From Pseudorasbora parva (Eukaryota > Chordata > Actinopteri > Cypriniformes > Gobionidae), in assembly GCF_024679245.1 (NCBI RefSeq), contig NC_090188.1, positions 41,198,992 through 41,262,991 of the forward strand: a DNA stretch of 64,000 bases. Direction: 5' to 3'. The notes under the pieces were generated by a model. The model was not told the origin of the DNA, ran no database searches, and saw nothing but the letters and a program-made list of their open reading frames with translations. Below, one piece after another: positions 10,351 to 23,045 of this stretch. Position numbers and translations under genes: made by a program. The number at the start of each line of letters is the position of its first letter. Position 1 is the stretch's first letter.

Positions 10351-11400
10351 AAAAACACTGTTTAGTATTTTAAGCCATGTTTACATTATACAGTTTTTTT
10401 TGGATTGCTTACACACTAAAATTAAAATTACTTTTGTGAGTCTTTGGAAAATGTTATTTTAACACTATAACCATTTCAGTCCTTTCCCGGTCCCAAAAAA
10501 ATCATAGAATCATAAAAGCACAACACGAAAGCATATTGTTTATAATCACATTGACAATAAAGGCATAATGTAGACAATAAAGTTTTCAGCCATCCATGAT
10601 CCTATTGTATAGCTACTTTACCACACTATCTAGATAGTCAGCTTGCTCACTATTCTGGAATGATGGTCAACTAGATGCAATTTTCGATGTGTTTAAAATA
10701 CACAATATGCTTCAAATGATTATTAATTTATGTACATGTGTACTACTTTAACGTCAAGACAATGAAATTGTTGTGAGAAAAAAACTAATAAAACCTGCCA
10801 CAGCAGAAATTCGTCTCCCATCTGCCAATTTTAACGGTTATGCCACGCCCATCTCGGGAACTTGGGTATCAAAATTATCTCCGAACTTCCCGGTGGAAAA
10901 CACGGCATCAGAGGGCGTACATGTGCTATTTTTACCTCGGAAACTCGTATTTATGATAATATCGACAGCATGTGAAGGCAGCATGACTGTCAAATTACCG
11001 CACCATCCAAACAATTGGTTCAACACAGTCATCAGGTGTGCAAACACTTGTTTGCTTAATTGTAGACACACCAATCAGGTTATAAGCACTGTAAAAAACA
11101 GCAGGTGAGTTCATCGGTCTTCAAACACAATGGAAAGAGTCAGAAAAGGAGTAAGACGATGAGGACAGGAGGACAAGGAGGAGGCCTGGGACCAGATGGA
11201 GGAGCAGCAAGTAGAAATGGTAGAAGACATTTCCTTCCAAGGTGTTTTGCTAACAATACCTGCGATGTTGATGAAAGTCTCTGGACAAATCCAGCTAGGC
11301 GAAGAGACAATGTCTAGTTGTTTTTTTGTGTGTGTGGTTTTTTTTTTTTTTTACAGTAAACTTACAGTACAATGTTTAAAGTGACATTTTGTTACAGTAT
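10345..11400. other. Unassigned stretch
   Basis: A 111-residue open frame at 10773-11108 has no recognisable domain and no splice support. I do not call it a gene. No element ends were found. Confidence 0.35.
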
Positions 11401-11408
11401 TACATAAT

Positions 11409-12283
11409 CAGAGGTGGACAGTAACTCAGCTCATTTACTTGAGTACTGTACTTAAGTTCACTTTTTGAGTATCTGTACTTTACTGGAGTATAATTTTTTT
11501 CTGGATACTTTTACTTTTACTTCACTACATTTGAAAGACAAATATCGTACTTTTTACTCCACTACATTTCTATCTAGGTTGAAAGTCGTTTCTGCTGCAG
11601 CTCTGAAAGTCGGAGGATGATTTTTTTCCATCTTTGAAGTTTTTTTGGTGTTGTTATTTCAGACAGTCTATCAGGAATCTCTCTTATAGGGTCATACACA
11701 TTTTCCCAACTTTTTTGAACACTGATCAGTTCATAGCAAAATGGAAGAAGACGGTTCATAGGCACAAGTGTGTGTTCCCATAGCCATACTTTGAAAGTAT
11801 GTTTCAGTTTTAAAAATTAGTTTATTTGGCATACACTTGGTGCATGTCTTATAAAATATTAAAAATATAAACGTCTGGGAGAAAGAGAAGAGTAAAGTTG
11901 TGAGAATATCAGATGTGTATCAGTGTATTGGATCCGTGCGTTCGGCCTTAAAGTGACAGCAGCTTTATAAAGAGCTTTGTAACTTTTCTACAAGTATTTA
12001 AATTAGTTTAAGTTAGTCGTATGCTAGTACGTCAGATGGAGCATCACTGACTGGCTTAAACCATGATGACAGTGTGCATTTATACAACAATAATACAATA
12101 ATGGATTGGCATAAAAAAGGAAATTTACTTTGATACTTAAGTACTTTTGAAAACAAATACTTCTGTACTTTTACTTGAGTAAAAATCTGTTTTTACAACT
12201 TTCACTTGTAACGGAGTAATATTTGACCAGTAGTACTTTTACTTTTACTCAAGTAATAGAGTTGTGTACTTTGTCCACCTCTT
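11409..12283. mobile_element. hAT-type non-autonomous transposon, 8-bp TSD
   Basis: The left end CAGAGGTGGAC is matched by the inverted right end GTCCACCTCTT. TACATAAT is duplicated on both sides (11401-11408 and 12284-12291). An 8-bp target duplication with CAGAGGTGG-type ends is characteristic of hAT elements in fish. Both arms are rich in the motif acttttacttgagta. No transposase is present. Confidence 0.85.
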
Positions 12284-12293
12284 TACATAATAC

Positions 12294-12540
12294 TGTGGTG
12301 AGGGGGACGAGTGAGAGACATGGGAGGAGCGAGCGGGTCCTCTCATTAGGCATTATAAGGATGAGAGATCACCAGGGCTCGACTTTACATAATGTTTTGT
12401 TTATGTTTTATTATGTGTTTGCGCGGCAGTCGTCCGTGAGAGGCTGCCCGTTTTACTTTCAGTTTGTTTATTTGATGAAAGTCTTTTAAATGTTCGCCGG
12501 TTCCCGCCACCTTCTTCCCATAACAACCAACTCTGTTACA
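12294..12540 (+). mobile_element. Solo LTR, short variant of the 20320 LTR family
   Basis: It starts TGTGGTGAG and ends GTTACA. It shares the blocks gcagtcgtccgtgagaggct, gttcgccggttcccgcc and ccttcttccca with the LTR at 20320-20701. The flanks AATAC (12289-12293) and AATGC (12541-12545) are a possible 5-bp duplication with one mismatch. It lies two bases beyond the hAT target duplication. Confidence 0.65.
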
Positions 12541-12774
12541 AATGCCCATGCCATTATACACGTTTGTGACTTCATAAAACACACATCTAAATAGGGGCAT
12601 ATAGATTTCTATTATTTTCATTTACAGTTAATTATAAATACTATAGACTAATGGAAACCCACATACTAATCAAAATGTTTTTGATCAAATTTTCTAATTC
12701 AAATCTTTTAATACACACAAAGAAGACCCATGCGTCCTCAAGAGGCAGGTTTTATAGATTTAGTTAGATTTAGC
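12541..12774 (+). repeat. Fragment related to CA-linked repeat plus unassigned DNA
   Basis: The start, aatgcccatgccattataca, resembles the tail of copy A near 9222 (aatacccatgtcattataca). The rest is not assigned. Confidence 0.4.
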
Positions 12775-12800
12775 TTGTGTGTGTGTGTGTGTGTGTGTGA

Positions 12801-12859
<59 letters not shown>

Positions 12860-12900
12860 TGTGTGTACGTGTGTGTACGTGTGCGTGTGAGTGCGTGTGT
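12775..12900. repeat. (TG)n/(GCGT) microsatellite
   Basis: TG repeat with GCGTGCGT and GTAC interruptions. It is the strand-inverted counterpart of the CA blocks at 8.5-10.2 kb. Confidence 0.95.
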
Positions 12901-13009
12901 CTGATGGGTAGGTTTAGGGGCAGGGGCAGTGTAAGGGGATAGAAAATACGGTTTGTACAGTATAAAAACCATTACGCCTATGGAATGTCCCCATTTGTCA
13001 CAAAAACAA

Positions 13010-13010
<1 letters not shown>
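12901..13010 (-). repeat. CA-linked GGGGACATT repeat, copy E (inverted)
   Basis: The reverse complement gives the same block order as copy A: ggggacattccataggcgta, a tttatactgtacaaac block, and cctaaacctacccatcag. Confidence 0.75.

Positions 13011-13079
<69 letters not shown>
13011..13079. repeat. (TG)n microsatellite
   Basis: Pure TG run at the edge of the inverted repeat copy. Confidence 0.95.
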
Positions 13080-13414
13080 TTAATATTTCAGGTCAGGGCG
13101 TTACTGTGTTGAAAACAAATGGAAAACAGCCTTTGGTCTCCTTCAGCTCTTAACAGCATTCTCTAAGGGATTTCACGTCTTGAATAGATTAAAAAATCTA
13201 CATGATTTGTATTTGGAGAAGCTTATCTTGGATATGGAAAGGCTTAAATTCTGTAATAAACGTAGATGAGAAACATTGAGCTGGCAGATTTTTTTATGAA
13301 AAGAGATGACAGGAATTTGGACATCTTGTATCATCTTTATTTTTCTATTTTAACTTAAGCTGCATGTATTTCACATCCTTAACCAGACATTTCAAATGGA
13401 CTTTGTTGGAGTCA

Positions 13415-13560
13415 TGGCCTAATGGTTAACACACATGCTGTGATGCATTGAGCCATAATGCTCATATAACAGAGAGCAGGTAAACCTCACTCCACTGATC
13501 TCAAGAGGCGTACTAGAGGCTGAGCACCTCGTTAGCGTGTAGTAAATCCAACACAGAGAG
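13415..13560 (+). repeat. tRNA-derived-like fragment related to the 7046 LTR
   Basis: Bases 13476-13521 align with the minus strand of the 7046 LTR at about 38 of 46 positions (taaacctcactcc, ctcaagag, then cta). Just upstream, tggcctaatgg at 13425 resembles a Pol III A box. No intact B box is visible. It could be an old SINE or a decayed solo LTR of the same family. Confidence 0.5.
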
Positions 13561-13587
13561 ATGCGAGACAGAATGATGATGAAACAA

Positions 13588-13849
13588 CCCTTACGAAAGT
13601 AAAAAATATTTACCAATATATTACATGAAATATATTTTAATATATTGTAAATATATGGAATAATGTATTGATGGTATTATAAAATATATTCATGTAATAT
13701 ATTGCAAAATATACAAATGATTGCCGCTTTCAATATATTGCAATATATTGGAAAATATCAATATTAAATCCCATATATGTGAATATATTGCCTAATGTAT
13801 TGCATGATATTTTCCAATATACTGCAATATATTTTTGTTTCATAAGGGA
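13588..13849 (+). mobile_element. AT-rich miniature element with CCCTTACGAAA ends, copy 1
   Basis: It starts cccttacgaaag and ends tttcataaggg. The interior is dense in aatatatt words and contains cccatatatgtgaatatatt. The copy at 62626-62840 has the same ends and interior in the opposite orientation. I could not establish a target duplication. Confidence 0.65.
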
Positions 13850-13950
13850 AGAGATTTGAATAAACACAGAAAGCATTAGCACACTACACATCTAACATCT
13901 TAAAGGGTTTGGTCACCCAAAAATGAAAATTCTGAATCATAACGGTTCGA

Positions 13951-14014
13951 AGGAAATGACATTGGTGTAAAGAGGAAATGACATTGGTGTAAAGAGGAAA
14001 TGACATTGGTGTAA
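13951..14014. repeat. Tandem repeat, three copies of 22 bp
   Basis: The unit aggaaatgacattggtgta plus a short spacer occurs three times in a row with almost no change. Confidence 0.9.
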
Positions 14015-14221
14015 TGTTAACCACAATAATCTTGTTTAAGGATTATTTTTCTTACCCCACTTGCAGATTATTTTGCATATTTTAAGCAAAAAATCTCTTA
14101 ATTTTTTGTTATTTTTCCTCAAAACAACACAATCATTTTTACTTGTCTAGTAATTATTTCTTGTTTTAAGAATTTTTTGATGTTTGGTCTACAAATAAGA
14201 CAAAAATACTAATTAAGAAAA

Positions 14222-14273
14222 GAGTCCCGTGTGGATCCTGGAGGGAGCGATCCCCTGCCCGAGGAGGAGCAGG
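14222..14273 (+). CDS. Candidate short coding exon
   Basis: A GC-rich block in AT-rich DNA reads SRVDPGGSDPLPEEEQADY and then a split codon at cag|gtatat, a usable donor. The upstream AG (agaaaag) lacks a polypyrimidine tract, so the acceptor is weak. The acidic, proline-containing peptide looks protein-like, but I recognise no family. No neighbouring plus-strand exon was found within the window. It could instead be the edge of a repeat, because the preceding 150 bases resemble dispersed fish DNA. Confidence 0.3.
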
Positions 14274-16095
14274 CAGACTACAGGTATATCCATATTACAT
14301 TACTTTTCTTATAGTCATTTCTAGGGTTCCACATTCATCGTTAATGTATCAAATGCTTTAAAATCTTAATTATATTGCTTTTGAATCTTATAAAGTATAA
14401 AACAGCTATTAGTAAAACATAAAATGAATTATATCAATTACAGAACTTTGGTAATTATAACTAAAACCTTCACCTACACCTTCAATAAAATTCAAATGTA
14501 AGTTTCCTAATTAAAATTAATTAAAAACTGAGGATAAACAAATAGAATGGTGATCTATGTGATCTGTGTCTGTATCTGTATCACTAGACAGAGAAGCTTA
14601 ATAGCAAGGAAAATGAAATAGATAAACAGTGTACTAGAGAGGTCATCAATGATTCATTTCTTGTAGAAGGGGTGTACTATGTAGGGGCATGGTTTGTAGT
14701 ACTGCGGGACGCTTTTAGACACACTTGGAAAATTCACAGAACAATGGTATATGTGACCACTCCATGACCTTCTTAAACTTTAGGCTTTAGCCACTGGGGC
14801 GTCAATTCCATTTAGCATGGACTCATCTTGAAGGGTGGACAAGCCTTATGCCTGGTCCACTATTTGGGCTGTCCCAGACGGGAAATAAAATGACCAATTG
14901 GGTGATTTCTGTTGTCGTGGCTCCTAAATAGAGGTCAAAAATGGCCGTTGTCTCGGTCTTGCAACCAAAAATAGCCTGTGATAATTTTCTTACAGTGTCA
15001 GAAATTTAGCATGATCATCTCACCATAAGTTTGCTGCTACGACCTACGCCTACTTACTAGCCAATAAAAATGCATCATGAAACGGCGTACTGATCAATGT
15101 GACATGCCGCTAAAACTACTCAAGTTCCATTTACAAAGTTGGCATGTCAAGTTCCTCCTCTTTTTTTCAGTGCATATAAAAAACTAAACTGCCAAAGTGC
15201 GACTCATCTCGTTCTATTTGTTTACCACTACCGCATGCTGATGACGTTTTATTATTCTATACTAACTTGCGTCGTATCCTATGATTCAATAGGTGTCATG
15301 ATTGTACCGTCTACATACATGTTGTGCCCAAGTTTATTAGACAAATCGTACTGTGATTTGTAATTAACCTATAGGATTACCAAAATCGCTAAATCTGTAG
15401 CAGGCATTAGATAACCTGAGCCTGGGTGGCACATGCACCGTCAGTGAGCGTGATGCTGTGCCCGCTGTACCCTCACAGCGCCCTGATTGCTCCTTGTGTA
15501 GACGTACTCACCCATATCAGAGTCTGAGCAGGAAGCCAGATATCACTGAATGAATGATACGCAAGCCGGACAAACAAAAGAGAACACACTAAGACTGCTC
15601 AGTATACTTACATGCTGGTTTTCCACAAACAAGAATATCTTTGTAATATCAAACATGGTTTCCCCATGACTTCACTGGATTCCTCCATTATTGGTCTTGC
15701 TTTTGTGTCTTTGCCTTGTTTTGTGCCGATATAAAGGTCCTAGTCCAATTTTTTTATTTTTATGAGCAATTCAAATGTAGGCATTTTACTTTCATTTAAC
15801 TTAATGAAATCTGCTACTGTTCAACTGCAGTTTACAAGCTTTTGAGAAACGATGCATGTAATGCATACATTTAATAAAACATTAAAAGCAATTGAAACCT
15901 AACCAAACTGATTAAGCATAGCACTGAATATGACATAATCAGTTTCGAATGCTCCCTGTTTCTTTCTTTTTCAAATCACTCAGCACGCATTCATCTTTCC
16001 CTCTCTACCAGAGGAACATTTTATTGCTTGGAGGTCACTAGTACTGCCACGGGCTTGGTTTCCAGGGAACACGCATACCGATAAATACGTGGAAT
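14274..16095. other. Unassigned intergenic or intronic stretch
   Basis: No element with paired ends and no exon with two good splice sites was seen. Frames such as 15139-15363 are short and without domains. Confidence 0.4.
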
Positions 16096-16150
16096 GCTCT
16101 GTTGACTGCTTTGGATAAAAGCATCTGCCAAATGCATAAATGTAAATGTC
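16096..16150 (+). repeat. SINE/LINE 3' tail fragment
   Basis: ctttggataaaagcatctgc followed by caaatgcataaatgtaaatg is the widespread conserved 3' tail of fish SINEs and their partner LINEs. Only the tail is preserved. Confidence 0.7.
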
Positions 16151-16388
16151 CTCCAGGCTCCATGGCTCAGATATGTTTAATTTAAGGATCAACTTTATTG
16201 CAGATATTTCTCCCAAAATTCCTAGGGAGAGATACATAAAAATACAACAAATGAGTCAACTGCAACAGTAGAAACAAATGTGTAACAACAGTACATTAGA
16301 TAGAGCTTAAATAAATAAATAAAGTGAATTGCATAGTTCAGATAATTTGCTCTTGGATGATTGTAATGAGAAAAGTTTGAGATTTTAA

Positions 16389-17395
16389 CCCTCTATGGTA
16401 CGGTGTTGCCTCCAGGCAACATAGTCTATTTTTAAACGAAACAACAATTTATTGTTCAAACCAATCTCAGGGAAGAAGAACTCAAATACTAATCAATGAA
16501 AGTGCAAAAACAAAATGGGTCACATGACCCACAGGGGTCCATCTTGTGTCCTGTTTCAGCACATGGGCACTGGTCACATGGCTCCATATTTTCTCCAATG
16601 AAAAAGGCATTTTTCACTTATTTCCGTCCAGTTAATCACCCACAAAAAAAGAGTCACCCTCACTGGTAAGTAAATAAGTATTTTCAAGAATTTTTCATTA
16701 TATATCATCAAATGTTTTAGAGTAAATAGTTTGTTGACGAACCCTCCAACCGTTTGTTGACGAACCCTCCGCCCACAAGAACACGCAAAATAGGGGGCGT
16801 GGTCTCGTTGCTCTCCCACGTGGAGAAGAGCGCGCATTCAGCGCTTGCATCGCCCCGTTATGGTAAGAGGCGGGACCTTTCCGGGCAAAGTGTGCTAAGC
16901 TGCTGTCCAATCACAACACGGGAAGCGCTGGCCCAATCAGAACTCGTTACATGTTTCTGAAGGCGGGACTTCATAGAACAAGGAAATCATCAGGCCGTTT
17001 TTAGGACAGAGGAAACAGCGCTGTACAGATAAGTCAATTATGTGAAAATACTGTGTTTTTTTACACGCGAAACATGAACTCATGTTATGTTGCACACTGT
17101 AAACATAACCAAATCTTCGAGAACACGCGAAGAACGGGACCTTTCTGTTTGTTCAGGTGTTTGGTTAATGAAATGTATGTTTTCAATAAATATATTCATT
17201 TTTTCTACATGAAAATGTAAAAAAGCGTTCCAATTTGTCAGTTGTGGTGCAATGTTGACAGGCAACAAACTTTTAAAAAATAAACAAAAAAACTATAGAC
17301 ATTTGTATTGCTATTGTTAAAGTGTCCTATTCTAAGCTGGAAAAACACCACAAATATATTTTCCTCATTGAAATCATATTGCGTACCATAGAGGG
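16389..17395. mobile_element. Miniature element with CCCTCTATGGTACG ends
   Basis: The left end ccctctatggtacg and right end cgtaccatagaggg are perfect inverses over 14 bases. The left flank is TTAA (16385-16388). The right flank is ATAA, so a TTAA target with one mutation is likely. CCCT ends with a TTAA target are typical of piggyBac-like elements. There is no transposase. A 33-residue frame starting at 17072 (MNSCYVAHCKH) lacks support. Confidence 0.7.
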
Positions 17396-18234
17396 ATAAA
17401 GAACATTTATCTTCTAATTGCACTGATAGATAACACTGACATTCTGGCATTTTCTCAAAAAAAAAAAAAAATGAATAGGCTAGACTGCGAAAGATCCATC
17501 CGTTATATCCTCTGTGGCCTGAAAAACGAAGGACGCATTTGTAGGCAGAATTTGAATGAGCCTTTGAATTGGGCCGGCCTTTGTCCCAGCGTTGTGCCGC
17601 ATTCAGCCTTTAACTGTTTCCCAGCTCTGTATCAGAATTGTAAAGTTTACTTTAGCAATCAACGACCTTTGGATAACCTGCCCGTGTTTCCTTTGTGCTC
17701 CATTCTCCAGCGATCTCCTGATCTCCTGATTTTCCAGTGACATCTCATCGTCCGGTCAGTAGCACTAAATTACGCATTAAATTGTTTTTTACAATTACTA
17801 TGACAATTTTTTCAATACTTTTAACAAATTTCCAAAACTCTTGGCACAAAATGTGTCTGGGTTGGCTATATTAACACATTTCTTTTTGCTTTTAAAATGC
17901 AATTAACACAAATTTTATATGATTAAACATTTTTTACACACAAGCTCAAACAAGACTAAAACAATGAATTTTTACTTCCAAATTTACCAATGCTTCAACA
18001 CTGTATATCAAAACACATAACACCATGTTCTAAACCTAACCTTATAGGCTAAAGTATAAAATAACCCCTGTATTAGAGAAGGGTCCATCTGCGGCTTGGG
18101 CGTTCCCGTCATGAAACAAGAACGCCTATTGGGCGTTTCTGGTAGCGTCTCATCGATCAATCGCGATTTGTTTTTCAAGGCACATGAGTATGATGTAATT
18201 TCCCCTTCTATATGAGTGATTTTTTCCACCAAGC
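17396..18234. other. Unassigned stretch
   Basis: AT-rich DNA. An 89-residue open frame at 17471-17740 has no recognisable domain. Confidence 0.4.
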
Positions 18235-18938
18235 CAGGGGTGCTTCCCAATTCTTATTTGTGCATCCTCGTTTCCTTTCCTAGCTAATTTGCTTGCGCCT
18301 TAGCTCCGCCCCTTCAGGACGCGAGGGAAAGGCGCGAGGAAAAGACGCGAGGACAGAGGAATTGAATCAAGTGAATTGATATATCCTCACTCCCCTTAAC
18401 GTCACTTTAAAGCGGCGTCAATTAATGATGACACCGCTGGATTTAGTCGGGATTTATGAACATTAGAGATAACTATTTATATTGTAAACTTCAGCCTCCA
18501 CAAAATACCATGCACATTTGTCCATATTTTAATCAATATTACCAGTTATTATTAACAACGAATTCCAGTTATTAACTGCTTTTTTGTTGTATTAGTTTCT
18601 ATTAGTTTCTTTCATTTTCTTGTGATTTGATATTATTCTGCAACTTTCTGGTGTTGTTATTTGACAAACATTTGTGTCTTGTACATGTAAACATAATAAT
18701 AATAATGAATAAACTGTGGCACGATATGCACGTTTAGTCGATAAAACACTTTTACCACCCGTGTATCCTCACTCACGACTCCTCAGGAAGCCTCCTCACT
18801 CCTCCATCCTCGCCTCCTCGCGGTGCAGTTAGAGAATTGAGATCTCCTACAAGATGGCTGAGCTCCATCGGTTTCCGGGTCATAGGATGGAGGACGGAGG
18901 AGCGAGGAAACGAGGAGGGATATTGAGAAGCACCCCAG
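18235..18938. mobile_element. hAT-like miniature element with CAGGGGTGCTTC ends
   Basis: The left end CAGGGGTGCTTCCCAAT and the inverted right end CTGGGGTGCTTCTCAAT match with few differences. Both subterminal arms contain repeated cctc and gcgagga words. A clean 8-bp duplication is not visible, so the class is inferred from the CAGGGGTG end alone. Confidence 0.6.
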
Positions 18939-19019
18939 TTCAGCGGAAATGCTCTGCAACCTAGCAACCTAAATGATTCTAAACATTTCATTGGCCAGGT
19001 CAATCACAATAACGATTGC

Positions 19020-19127
19020 CTACACCCAACCCTGATCCCTAAACCTACCCATCACAAGAAACATACTGCATTTTTACATTTTCAAAAAAACATCATTTAG
19101 TATGTTTATACATCCATTTACATTGTT

Positions 19128-19128
<1 letters not shown>
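19020..19128 (+). repeat. CA-linked GGGGACATT repeat, copy F (partial)
   Basis: The blocks ctaaacctacccatcacaag, atactgcatttttac and an A run precede a CA microsatellite, matching copies B and C. Confidence 0.65.

Positions 19129-19202
<74 letters not shown>
19129..19202. repeat. (CA)n microsatellite
   Basis: Pure CA repeat. Confidence 0.95.
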
Positions 19203-19205
<3 letters not shown>

Positions 19206-19909
19206 GGTTTGTTTCGGCGTAGACATGCACGCAGAATCACATGCAGGGATGATGGATTGTTTAGACGTAGTGAGTCGCGCGGATAGCTCTAAATGCGTAC
19301 AGATAACACACCACTCGGCTTTAGAAAGTGGGGTGTATGTTTACACAAAGTCATGATGTCATGTTGCAAGATGTTAGATCTTATTTTAAAGCTTCTGTTA
19401 AGCTTCTGTGAAAAACTAACTAGCGAATGTTGAACATATTAATCCGGATGTTGACAGCTAGCAGTTCAGCAGAAGAGGTGAAGAAGAAGAAAACACTGAG
19501 TTTATGTTCCAGTCAGTGAAAACGGTAACCCCCACCAGCACGATAACGCCCATATGTGGCCGCAGTTGGATGATATTGGTATTTTATTCCATTGTTACTG
19601 AGAAAAACAACGGATTGAAATTATGCAAATATATAAATCACTGCTGATTCCAATCTAGGAAACACACTCAGAGGTTGAGGTTCTTTCATTCACATGACCG
19701 TATGTATATAGCAAACGAGTGCCTGTTTGGGCTGATCTTGTGAAAAAGGAACAATATAGAGCAACACAAAGAAAGTAAGAAAAATGCCTGCATGATGGAG
19801 AGGAAGATGAGTAACCGCACAAGAGAGAGATTGAGGAGTTAGAATGGATGGGGGTGCTCAAAGAAGGGCCAGAATTAGGGTAACTGGTGAAATAAGAGCT
19901 ACAATCATA

Positions 19910-20876
19910 AGCTCCTTTCACACTGCACGTTGGACCCGCAATATTCCCGGAGCATTGCCGGGTCGCCTTCTGTGTGAAAGCAACCACGTCCCGGAATTGA
20001 TTACCAAACTGAACCCGGGTCGAGGACCTAGTAACATTGCGGGATTCGATCCGGGACGAGCGCTGTTTGAACAAAAGCCGAAACTAATGCGTACGTATGT
20101 AGTACGTAGTTATCGTGCGACTCCTAGAACTTGTTTTTTCAATAATACAACCCTGCAGTGCCAGAAGAGCTAGTCGGTGTTTTAAACGCAGAGAGTGTTC
20201 GTATACAAAAGACACTAAAATTAAACAAGCAGAAATGAGTGCAAACTGGACACAAGTGGAGACCACGGAGCTCCTTACTATCCGCGCTGAAGCTGAGATC
20301 GCTCGCCATTATACGTCAATGTGGTGTGGCAAGCAGCGGGGCAAGGGACCGCGAGAGCGGGGCGGTGACGAGTGGTAACGTTAATGAGTACCAGCTGCGT
20401 GACACCGGTCTCGTCTCGCGGCCAAGGGACGGGAGAATAAAAGGAGGAGCGAAGGCAGCGGAAGACGAGAGAGGACCAGGCCTGGATTTTATGTTGAGTT
20501 TTGTTTAAGTTTTATTATGTTTGTGTGGGCAGTCGTCCGTGAGGGGCTGCCTACGTTTTATTATGTGGGTATTTGCGGGCAGTCGTCCGTGAGGGGCTGC
20601 CCACGGTTTTACTTTCGTTTTGTTTATTTATTTTGAATTAAAGTTTGTCAAACGTTCGCCGGTTCCCGCCTCCTTCCTTCCCATCTACGAACTTTATTAC
20701 AGTCAACTAAGGATGTCACGTGTCAACTCGATCCGGGACCGTTAATCGTTGTGTGTGAAAGCGCACATATTACGGTATTTTGCTGGCAATGTGAATGGAC
20801 CAAATCTAGCGGCCTGGGAACAAATGCCAGGTCGTATTATCCGTGTATTTGCCAGAATCGCAGTGTGAAAGGGGCT
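19910..20876. mobile_element. Miniature element with AGCYCCTTTCACACTG ends, 3-bp TSD, split by solo LTR
   Basis: The left end agctcctttcacactgcacg and the inverted right end agcccctttcacactgcgat pair well. ATA flanks both ends (19907-19909 and 20877-20879). A 3-bp duplication suggests PIF/Harbinger, although ATA is not the usual TWA. A solo LTR with its own duplication is nested at 20320-20701. Inner arms contain paired cccggg-type words. Confidence 0.7.
20320..20701 (+). mobile_element. Solo LTR, 382 bp, 5-bp TSD
   Basis: It starts TGTGGTGTGG and ends TTATTACA. GTCAA is duplicated at 20315-20319 and 20702-20706. It contains a TATA-like ataaaagg near 20437 and an attaaag near 20639. A direct duplication of the block gggcagtcgtccgtgagggg lies at 20530-20600. 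The same LTR family occurs at 12294 and, in inverted form, at 59597. The internal region was lost by LTR-LTR recombination. I assume a Gypsy-like origin but cannot show it. Confidence 0.85.
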
Positions 20877-20879
20877 ATA

Positions 20880-22280
20880 GAGCATGTCATAAACCACAGG
20901 CTATCATACAGAGAGGCTGGTGAACGAGTACAGACAAATCTCAGCCCGGACACATTATCCAGATTTTTCCACAAACCAACAGGTAGGATATGGTTTAAGA
21001 GCTTCTCCAACTGTAAAGTGTAAATAATTTGACCATGTATTACAGTGACTGTATGCCTCTGGTCTCTAATATGTAACTGTATTTTGTCTATTTAAGGATT
21101 CAATGTCTACCTCCCTCAGGAAAGATCCTGAATGAAGAACTTGCTAATTGTCAACATGTGATTGCTGATATGACATAAAACTGAAGAGCATCCCATAAAG
21201 CTACTCTGAGATGGGGCATTCATTTTGTGTATTGAATTTCTGCAGCAAAAGAAACAAAATGCATGCTTTTACTAAACCCCCCTAAAAATTGTGGAGAGGC
21301 TTCAACAGACACACAATCTATGATCAATACAATATACTGTCTATTGTATAAGGGCAGACCTGACATATTAAATAATGCAGTTTCTGTAATTCCATCTGTG
21401 TTTGTGTTTTTATGACATTGTGCTTTGATTGACTAAATGTTCCTGTTGGAAGAGAACTCATGTTAGCGTTTTGGTAGACATAGTGTATTGTGTTAATGTA
21501 TTATATTTGTGTATTATTGTATTTTGAAAATTAGTGTTGGAGTTTAGTTTACCATGTATGATTCTGATCATGAAATGAACTGTTTTGGGAAGTGTGTGTT
21601 GGTGGTGTTAAGAGTTTTGGAAATTAAAGTGTTTGTGAATCCGGAAGCGTTTTCATAAAGATCCAATGTACATGCAAATTACTGCAAATTAGCTTCTACA
21701 TTTATGAAAGTATGGAAATCTTGGAATATTTTATTATTAGACCAAGAAAAAGCATTTGATAGGGTGGATAGTGTATTGCAATAAATGTGAAAAGACAGAT
21801 GCGACAGCTTGAGCAGACTCCTGAATGTGCTTTAATACAACCATTCTTCCTTTGTTGTATTACCGTTTCAGGGGCTTACATAAGAATTTATTTTGATCAA
21901 AGAATCATAGGAGGATTGAAGTATATTGAACTATCTAACAGGGACAGCAAAAGTGGCCACATGGAAAACAAAAAAGAAAATGGTCTAGAATTTGCGGCTA
22001 CAGATCCTAAAGTTATGTTCATGTGTTAAATAAATATGATTTGAATCTTAATGTCAGTCAATTGGTATTAGTTTTAAATAACTAATTGAATTATATCCAT
22101 TTTATTTTTATTTGATTGCAATTTTTTTATTTTTATGGTTTGGGGATATAATGTTTGACTTAGGAATATAAAATCGGTAAAAAATCTAGTTTTCTAAACC
22201 TCTCTCACTCATTCTCTGGAGGGAGTCATGAGGGTCTGGTAGGCAGCCAGGTGACCTCTGGACAACCTCAGCAGGCAGTG
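20880..22280. other. Mostly unassigned, with a possible LINE-1 scrap
   Basis: Around 21730-21772 the plus frame reads LLLDQEKAFDRVD, which matches the RT core motif of L1-type LINEs. No longer coding stretch survives around it. The remainder shows no exon or element ends. Confidence 0.4.
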
Positions 22281-22448
<168 letters not shown>

Positions 22449-23045
22449 TTATGCCATCCTACACTTCACTTTCACTGGTGTTGTTGACCATATCAGCCGG
22501 TTCCTTTTGAGACATGGGTATAACTTGATAAAAAAGGCAAAGCTGTGAGTGTTCGAGTGTGTGTCCTTTTTCCCTTCCCATCTCTCATGTATGTCCAGTC
22601 AACAGAAGCACACTGTCTGTGCCTCTTAAATGGCCTTTATCGTTGTACTATTTTTCCTCCCTCTCTGTATTTCTCTCTCATCCCCCTTTTTCTTTCATGC
22701 TGTGATGACCACTGTGTCTGCATTCCTCTCGCATTCCTGCTCCATCACGTTGAACCTCTGAATGCACATGACTGAGACAAGAACTCAAAGCTGCTCCACA
22801 AACCTGCTGTTACACTTCAGACCAACATTCACCATTCCTTACAGGGCTCGTGTCTTGAAAAATTCATATTTTAATACATTTGAAAGGAAATTGTTAGTTT
22901 AACCAAGGTTGATAGTATTATTTAAAACTTAAACCATAACAAGTAAACTAAATATTAACTGAAATAAAATACATTAAAAAAACATCTTATTTTTGTTTAG
23001 TCTAAGTTGAAGATGCTTTTTAGCTAAATACAGCAGTAACGATTT

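Noticed and set aside
10773..11108. 111-residue open frame
   Set aside because: Uses a non-ATG start, has no recognisable domain and lies among repeats.
19844..20508. Overlapping plus-strand frames
   Set aside because: They lie within the miniature element and the nested solo LTR, both defined by ends and target duplications.
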